NCBI GenBank assembly: GCA_020859725.1
Contig: JAJBVR010000081.1
Span: forward strand, 1 to 10,171
Reading direction: 5' to 3'
From: Clostridiales bacterium
GTDB lineage: Bacteria > Bacillota > Clostridia > Oscillospirales > Acutalibacteraceae
Length of the DNA: 10,171 nt
The notes under the pieces were generated by a model that was given only the letters and a program-made list of their open reading frames with translations, made no database searches and had not been told where the DNA came from. Positions 5,268 through 10,171 of this stretch are shown here, piece by piece; position 1 is the stretch's first letter, and each line of letters opens with the position of its first letter. Made by a program: the position numbers and the translations under genes.

Positions 5268-6410
5268 ATGAAAAAAATTTCAATTTTGGGTTCTACCGGT
5301 TCAATCGGCACTCAGTCGCTGGATGTTTGCCGTATGCATGGTTATGATGTAAAATGCCTTACAGCAAATACCGATGTGGATAAAATGGAAAGTCAGATTC
5401 GTGAATTTCATCCTGATCTTGTTTGTATGATGGATGAGAACGCCGCCTCAGATTTAAAAGCAAGGGTTTCAGATACTTCGGTAAAGGTTTTAAGTTCAAT
5501 GGATGGTCTTATTGAATGCGCCGCTTACGGCGCGGCGGATGTTGTGCTGAATTCCGTTGTAGGAATGATTGGACTTATTCCTACCCTTGAAGCTGTAAAA
5601 GCAAAAAAAACCATAGCGCTTGCGAATAAAGAAACGCTTGTGGCAGGCGGCAGTCTTGTTACAAATCTTGCAAAAGAAAACGGTGTTTCAATTCTTCCGG
5701 TAGACAGCGAACATTCCGCAATTTTCCAGGCCTTGCAGGGTTCGCCTTGTAAGGAAGCCGTAAAAAAAATAATTTTAACCGCGTCCGGAGGTCCTTTTTT
5801 CGAAAAAAAAGAAAGCGAGCTTGAAAACGTTACCGCGGCGGATGCGTTGAAGCACCCGAATTGGGATATGGGCGCTAAAATTACAATAGATTCTGCCACT
5901 ATGATGAATAAAGGCCTTGAATTTATCGAGGCAAAATGGCTTTTTGATATGCCCAATGAAGATATTGAAATAGTTATTCACCGTGAATCTGTTGTCCATT
6001 CGGCAGTAGTGTACAGTGATAATTCAATGATTGCTCAGCTTGGGGTTCCGGATATGAGAATACCCATTCAGTATGCTTTAACATATCCGCAAAGAGAACC
6101 AAGCCATGTGGCTCCGCTTTCGCTGCCCGATTACGGAAAATTAACCTTTTTTGAGCCTGATTATGAAACTTTTAAATGTATAAATGTTTGTAAAAAAGCC
6201 ATTGAAAAAGGAGGGCTTTATCCTGCCGCCGCAAACGGCGCGAATGAAGAAAGTGTTAAACTTTTTTTAAACGGTAAAATTAAATTTACCGATATTGCAT
6301 ATCTTAATGAAGAGGCAATGCTGAAAGCGCAGGATAAAAAGCATTTTACTCTTGAAGATGTGCTTGAGGCGGACAGAGCTGCCAGGGATTATGTAATAAA
6401 TAATTATTAA
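5268..6410 (+). CDS. dxr: 1-deoxy-D-xylulose 5-phosphate reductoisomerase
   Basis: DXR converts DXP to 2-C-methyl-D-erythritol 4-phosphate with NADPH, the committed step of the MEP isoprenoid pathway. It has 380 residues, normal length. The N-terminal ILGSTGSIGTQSLDV is the NADPH-binding motif. ANKETLVAGG follows. PVDSEHSAIFQ carries metal ligands (about D146 and E148), and the KITIDSATMMNKGLEFIEAK block carries the third (about E218). The segment usually read H-P-Q-S-x-x-H-S is HRESVVHS here, a variation near the substrate loop that I do not regard as inactivating. The C-terminal helical domain is complete. The start at 5268 follows GAAAGGA; the TTG at 5235 has no family support. It precedes rseP with only 12 bases between. 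Confidence 0.97.
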   Translation: MKKISILGSTGSIGTQSLDVCRMHGYDVKCLTANTDVDKMESQIREFHPDLVCMMDENAASDLKARVSDTSVKVLSSMDGLIECAAYGAADVVLNSVVGMIGLIPTLEAVKAKKTIALANKETLVAGGSLVTNLAKENGVSILPVDSEHSAIFQALQGSPCKEAVKKIILTASGGPFFEKKESELENVTAADALKHPNWDMGAKITIDSATMMNKGLEFIEAKWLFDMPNEDIEIVIHRESVVHSAVVYSDNSMIAQLGVPDMRIPIQYALTYPQREPSHVAPLSLPDYGKLTFFEPDYETFKCINVCKKAIEKGGLYPAAANGANEESVKLFLNGKIKFTDIAYLNEEAMLKAQDKKHFTLEDVLEADRAARDYVINNY

Positions 6411-6422
6411 TGAGGCGATTAT

Positions 6423-7463
6423 GTGAGCATTTCATCAATTTGGAACACGGTTTATCCTATTTTAATTGCAATATTGTTTTTTGAGGTAATTATAATTATT
6501 CACGAAGCAGGGCATTTTGCTGCTGCAAGATTGATGAAAATTAAAGTTAATGAATTTTCAATAGGTATGGGTCCGAAAATATTCTCTTTTCAAAAAAGGG
6601 AAACAAAGTATTCCCTGAGATGGATTTTATTCGGCGGCTATTGCTCAATGGAAGGCGAGGACGAAGATTCGGATTCTGAAAATTCTTTTTCAAAAAAGAA
6701 AGTCCCCGCTAGAATGTTTGTTGTGGTTGCCGGGGCGTTTATGAATTTGGTTTTGGGATTTATCCTGATTTTATGTATTGTGTGCGGTCAAAATTTGGTC
6801 GGAACTCCTACTGTTGCTCAGTTTGAGGAAAACGCACCCAGTTACCAAAGCGGTTTGAGAGAAGGGGACACTATTAAAAGCATAGACGGAATGCGTGTTT
6901 ATACTTCCACTGATGTTCAAACAGGCTTAAGCAGGTCGCCCGATAACACAGTTAAAATGGTGGTAAGCAGAAACGGATCGGATGTTACACTTGACGTTGC
7001 TTTTAATATGGATGAATATGAGGGGCAGCAGTATATAAATATGGATTTTTGGCTTTTAGGAAAGCCAAAAACTGTAGGCAATGTAATAAAAAGCGCCTGC
7101 GGTGAATTTGTTTCCTACACAAGAATGGTTTTCCTTTCTGTTCATGATTTAATAGCTGGAAGATACGGCTTGTCTGATTTAAGCGGGCCTGTCGGAGCTG
7201 TTTCCGTTGTTTCAACCGCTGTTAAAACAAATTGGCTATCTATGGTGCGAATAATGGCGCTCCTAACTATTAATATCGGCTTGTTCAATCTTTTCCCTAT
7301 TCCTGCGCTGGACGGATGGCGGTTCTTTATGCTGCTCGGCGAAGGCATTTTCAGAAAAAAATTGCCCGCAAAATGGGAATATGCTGTAAACGGCGCAGGG
7401 CTTGCTCTTTTAATGCTTCTTATGGTTGTGGTTACGTTTTCGGATATAACTAAATTATTTTAG
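6423..7463 (+). CDS. rseP: RseP/RasP-type site-2 (intramembrane zinc) protease
   Basis: This family cleaves transmembrane substrates such as anti-sigma factors and signal peptide remnants inside the membrane. The 346-residue protein has the zinc site HEAGH at about residues 27-31 in the first membrane helix. A loop with FGGYCSMEGEDED follows, then a second helix (MFVVVAGAFMNLVLGFILIL) and one periplasmic-type PDZ domain (about residues 125-200, GLREGDTIKSIDGMRV). Near the C-terminus is the third zinc-ligand motif, NLFPIPALDGWR (Asp about residue 297), with a final helix. The start is GTG at 6423, with GAGG seven bases upstream. An ATG two bases earlier is immediately followed by TGA, so it cannot be the start. 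Its place between dxr and ispG is the common Firmicutes order. Confidence 0.96.
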   Translation: MSISSIWNTVYPILIAILFFEVIIIIHEAGHFAAARLMKIKVNEFSIGMGPKIFSFQKRETKYSLRWILFGGYCSMEGEDEDSDSENSFSKKKVPARMFVVVAGAFMNLVLGFILILCIVCGQNLVGTPTVAQFEENAPSYQSGLREGDTIKSIDGMRVYTSTDVQTGLSRSPDNTVKMVVSRNGSDVTLDVAFNMDEYEGQQYINMDFWLLGKPKTVGNVIKSACGEFVSYTRMVFLSVHDLIAGRYGLSDLSGPVGAVSVVSTAVKTNWLSMVRIMALLTINIGLFNLFPIPALDGWRFFMLLGEGIFRKKLPAKWEYAVNGAGLALLMLLMVVVTFSDITKLF

Positions 7464-7488
7464 CTTTTAATAAATAAAGGTGATGATT

Positions 7489-8541
7489 ATGATTAACAGA
7501 AGAACTGCAAAAAAAATAAAATTGGGAAATACTTATATCGGCGGTGATTCGCCTATACTTGTTCAGTCTATGCTGAATATTCCGGCGGAAAACATTGACG
7601 GCTCCGTACAGCAGGCTAAGGAATTGGCAGCCGCAGGTTGCGGGGTTATCAGATTTGCCGTGCCCGATGAAAAGGCGTTGGATTTGATTGAACCTATAAA
7701 AAATGCTGTTGACGTTCCGCTTGTTGCGGATATTCATTTTGACTACAGATTGGCAATAGGCGCGGCAGAACGCGGAATTGATAAAATCAGAATTAATCCC
7801 GGAAACATCGGTGATGAATCAAGAGTTAAAGCCGTTGCCGATATATGCAGGCAAAAGGAAATTCCTATAAGAATAGGGGTAAACAGCGGAAGCCTTGAAA
7901 AACATATTTTGGCAAAATATAAAGCTCCTACCCCTCAGGCAATGGTGGAATCGGCGCTTTATCATGCTTCGCTTCTTGAAAAATTTGATTTTAATGACAT
8001 TGTTATATCAATAAAATCTTCGGATGTTAATACAATGATAAGCGCTTATGAACTTGCAGCGCTCAAATGTGATTACCCGCTCCACCTTGGTGTAACCGAA
8101 GCCGGCACGGAAAGAATGGGAATAATAAAATCCGCAATAGGTATAGGCTCTCTTCTTACAAGAGGAATTGGAGACACCATCAGAGTAAGCTTGTCCGACG
8201 CGCCTGTTAAAGAGGTTTTTGCGGGATTTGATATTCTTAAAGCCATAGGGTTGAAAAAAGATTGCCCTTATCTTATTTCCTGCCCAACCTGCGGAAGAAC
8301 AAAAATTGATTTGATTGGACTTGCCAAGCAAGTTGAGGAAAGGTTAAAAGACTGCAAAAAGCCGATTAAAGTGGCGGTTATGGGATGTATTGTAAACGGA
8401 CCGGGCGAGGCTAAGGAAGCCAATATCGGTATTGCCGGCGGAGACGGAAACGGTCTTATATTTAAAAAAGGAAAAATTTTAAGAAAAGTTCCCGAAAGTG
8501 AACTTCTTGATGAATTGATGAAAGAGATAGATAAATTATAA
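7489..8541 (+). CDS. ispG: 4-hydroxy-3-methylbut-2-en-1-yl diphosphate synthase (flavodoxin/ferredoxin)
   Basis: IspG (GcpE) reductively converts methylerythritol cyclodiphosphate to HMBPP, the penultimate MEP-pathway step, with a 4Fe-4S cluster. It has about 350 residues. The N-terminal TIM-barrel part shows VQSMLNIPAENIDG, ADIHFDYRLA, INPGNIGDE and RIGVNSGSLEKHIL. The C-terminal cluster domain has CPTCGR (Cys about 265 and 268) and GCIVNGPGE (Cys about 300 and Glu about 307), which supply the four cluster ligands. IGIAGGDGNG follows. Three nearby starts are possible: GTG 7480, ATG 7483 and ATG 7489. The last is favoured by spacing from AAAGG at 7476-7480 and by family alignment. The stop codon overlaps the polC start (TAATG), so the two are likely translationally coupled. 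Confidence 0.96.
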   Translation: MINRRTAKKIKLGNTYIGGDSPILVQSMLNIPAENIDGSVQQAKELAAAGCGVIRFAVPDEKALDLIEPIKNAVDVPLVADIHFDYRLAIGAAERGIDKIRINPGNIGDESRVKAVADICRQKEIPIRIGVNSGSLEKHILAKYKAPTPQAMVESALYHASLLEKFDFNDIVISIKSSDVNTMISAYELAALKCDYPLHLGVTEAGTERMGIIKSAIGIGSLLTRGIGDTIRVSLSDAPVKEVFAGFDILKAIGLKKDCPYLISCPTCGRTKIDLIGLAKQVEERLKDCKKPIKVAVMGCIVNGPGEAKEANIGIAGGDGNGLIFKKGKILRKVPESELLDELMKEIDKL

Positions 8542-10145
8542 TGAATTTGTTTAAAGATTATTTTTCTGATTATGTGGATAATTTTCAACTGTCAAGTCTT
8601 GCTGAGTCTTCTATAGCGCGGTTTACCGTCAGCCGGGAGTCCAGGGAGCTTTCAATTATTTTAACTCCCCCCGAGCTTGTGGATTATTCTGTGTTTAAAA
8701 GCGTGGAAGAAACTATCAGAGAAAGAATGAATCTGAATAAAGTAAGCATAAAGCCAAGATACATAAGCAGTTTGTTTGAAACCGCGTATTTTCCAAGCAT
8801 AGTTGAATTTGTTAAAAGAAAAAATTCGGCGGCAAACGGATTTTTTGATTCCGCCGATGTGGAATACTGTGATAATGAAATAAAAATTTCGCTTAAAAAA
8901 GGCGGTTCTGATATTCTTTACGCACAAAATGTTGATAAGGATATTCAAAGTGTTATTTTTGATTTTTTCGGTATTGAAGCAAACATAACATTCACACAAA
9001 CAGAAAATTTTGATATTGAAAAAGCTGTAAAGGAAGCTGTTGAAAAGAAAACAGCAGAGCAGGAAAAAGAAAAAGAGGAGCGGCTGAAAAATGTTAAGCA
9101 CACTCTTCTCGGAGATTTGCCTATTTATATAGACACACAAAGAATTATATTCGGAAAAACTATAAAAGAAAAGCCAAAGCCCATAAAAGATGTACAGATA
9201 GATGACGGATATATAACCGTGTGGGGAGATCTTCTGAAATATGATGCGAAAGATACTAAAAGGGGAGACAGCAAAATCTTTTCCTTTGATATTTCCGATT
9301 ACACTTCTTCCGTAACGGTAAAGATGTTTGACGGCAACAGAATAATAGAACCGATTATAGATAAAATCGCGGCGGCAAAAACACTTATAGTAAGCGGCAG
9401 CTATCAGTATGATAAATTCGCAAATGAGTATGTTTTACGCCCAAACAGCATAGCAACCGTTATGAAAGCTGAAAAAGAGGATAACGCGCCGGAAAAAAGG
9501 GTGGAACTTCATCTTCATACATCGCTTTCAACTATGGATGGAATTTCATCTCCCACTGCGCTTGTTAACAGAGCCGCTAAATGGGGTCATAAAGCAATAG
9601 CCGTTACAGATCACGGAGTTGTTCAGGCTTTGCCGGAGGCAGACAGCGCCGCTAAAAAAGCGGGAATAAAGCTTATATGCGGTATGGAGGGTTATCTTGT
9701 TGACGATGAGCTTTATCCTGATTTTATGAATATGAAGCTTAGAGATTTTAAGCGCTATCATATAATTTTTCTTATTAAAAATCTTGAAGGCAGAAAAGTG
9801 CTGTATAAGCATATATCAGCAAGTAATGTTAAATATTTCAAAAACAGGCCTTTGATTCCGAAGTCCGTGTTGAAACAGCGCAGAAACGGAATTATAATAG
9901 GTTCCGCCTGCGAGCAGGGCGAAGTTTATCAGGCGGTACTTGCGGGGATGCCTGATGATGAGTTGGAAAAAATCGCCTCATTTTATGATTATCTTGAAAT
10001 TCAGCCGAACGGAAATAATGAATTTATGCTGCGTACCGGAAGTGATGAATATATAAGGAACAAAAGGGGCGAAGAAAGAAAAAATCCTTATTGGCGTGTT
10101 AATACACATGAGGATATAATAAATATAAATAAGAAAATAGTTTAA
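8541..10145 (+). CDS. polC: PolC-type DNA polymerase III alpha subunit, N-terminal part; lacks exonuclease insert, stopped by in-frame TAA
   Basis: PolC is the essential replicative polymerase of low-GC Gram-positives, usually about 1,400 residues; here 534 are encoded before a TAA. The N-terminal domain (about 1-170) ends in a Glu/Lys-rich coil, followed by an OB-fold (about 215-310: FSFDISDYTSSVTVKMFDGN). The PHP domain starts VELHLHTSLSTMDG (His 324 and 326) and continues AIAVTDHGVVQALPEA and GMEGYLVDD (about 381-389). In typical PolC the 3'-5' exonuclease (DxExTG) is inserted here. Instead about 17 residues lead straight to YHIIFLIKN, and the PHP resumes: RPLIPKS, IIIGSACEQGE, FYDYLEIQP. 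Family-like sequence continues after the stop (IADILGKI) to the window edge. The start overlaps the ispG stop by one base. The polymerase, thumb and tau-binding parts lie beyond the window. Confidence 0.9.
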   Translation: MNLFKDYFSDYVDNFQLSSLAESSIARFTVSRESRELSIILTPPELVDYSVFKSVEETIRERMNLNKVSIKPRYISSLFETAYFPSIVEFVKRKNSAANGFFDSADVEYCDNEIKISLKKGGSDILYAQNVDKDIQSVIFDFFGIEANITFTQTENFDIEKAVKEAVEKKTAEQEKEKEERLKNVKHTLLGDLPIYIDTQRIIFGKTIKEKPKPIKDVQIDDGYITVWGDLLKYDAKDTKRGDSKIFSFDISDYTSSVTVKMFDGNRIIEPIIDKIAAAKTLIVSGSYQYDKFANEYVLRPNSIATVMKAEKEDNAPEKRVELHLHTSLSTMDGISSPTALVNRAAKWGHKAIAVTDHGVVQALPEADSAAKKAGIKLICGMEGYLVDDELYPDFMNMKLRDFKRYHIIFLIKNLEGRKVLYKHISASNVKYFKNRPLIPKSVLKQRRNGIIIGSACEQGEVYQAVLAGMPDDELEKIASFYDYLEIQPNGNNEFMLRTGSDEYIRNKRGEERKNPYWRVNTHEDIININKKIV

Positions 10146-10171
10146 ATTGCAGATATACTAGGTAAAATTAA

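Noticed and set aside
5525..5956. 143-residue minus-strand frame inside dxr
   Set aside because: It lies entirely opposite conserved DXR motifs and has no recognisable domain.
8661..9140. 159-residue minus-strand frame inside polC
   Set aside because: Its F/C/N-rich composition is what the complement of the Lys/Glu-rich PolC N-terminus produces. No motif or ribosome binding site supports it.
10143..10145. TAA recoded as a sense codon
   Set aside because: pyrH, uppS, dxr and ispG all end at TAA with normal family C-termini, so TAA is a working stop in this genome.

Overview
The window looks like a low-GC Gram-positive chromosome, most likely a gut-type clostridium (Oscillospiraceae/Ruminococcus-like; inferred from gene content and order, not proven). 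The main support is the Firmicutes-type run pyrH-frr-uppS-cdsA-dxr-rseP-ispG-polC, the PolC-type replicase, the AT-rich composition and GGAGG-type ribosome binding sites.

Region 1 (1-848) is the end of a type II, probably II-C-like, CRISPR-Cas locus. It holds the 3' end of cas1, cas2 in the same open frame, a bidirectional terminator, a candidate tracrRNA gene on the minus strand, and a tiny array of two spacers. Read on the minus strand, each repeat ends in TATAAT, twice as the extended -10 TGGTATAAT, so the repeats probably act as promoters. The repeat nearest cas2 appears to fire directly into the tracrRNA candidate. That RNA can pair with most of the repeat's 5' two-thirds and ends at the terminator shared with cas2. 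cas9 and the rest of cas1 lie outside the window.

Region 2 (902-1856, minus strand) encodes an unrecognised secreted or membrane-anchored surface protein that appears split by one base in an A7 run: signal peptide and extracellular domain in one frame, low-complexity stalk plus transmembrane anchor in another. A good TTGACA promoter precedes it.

Region 3 (1857-2170) is a divergent intergenic region with promoter candidates in both directions, a perfect 13-bp tandem repeat, an inverted repeat and a hairpin just before the pyrH ribosome binding site.

Region 4 (2171-10171) is a co-directional, tightly packed housekeeping operon. It covers UMP kinase (nucleotides), ribosome recycling factor (translation), undecaprenyl-PP synthase and CDP-diglyceride synthetase (cell wall carrier and phospholipid), DXR and IspG (MEP isoprenoid pathway, feeding UppS), a site-2 protease, and the start of the replicative polymerase PolC. 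Two strong hairpins lie between frr and uppS. The PolC reading frame is unusual in two ways: the exonuclease domain normally inserted in the PHP domain is missing, and an in-frame TAA stops it at 534 residues although family-like sequence continues in the same frame to the window edge.
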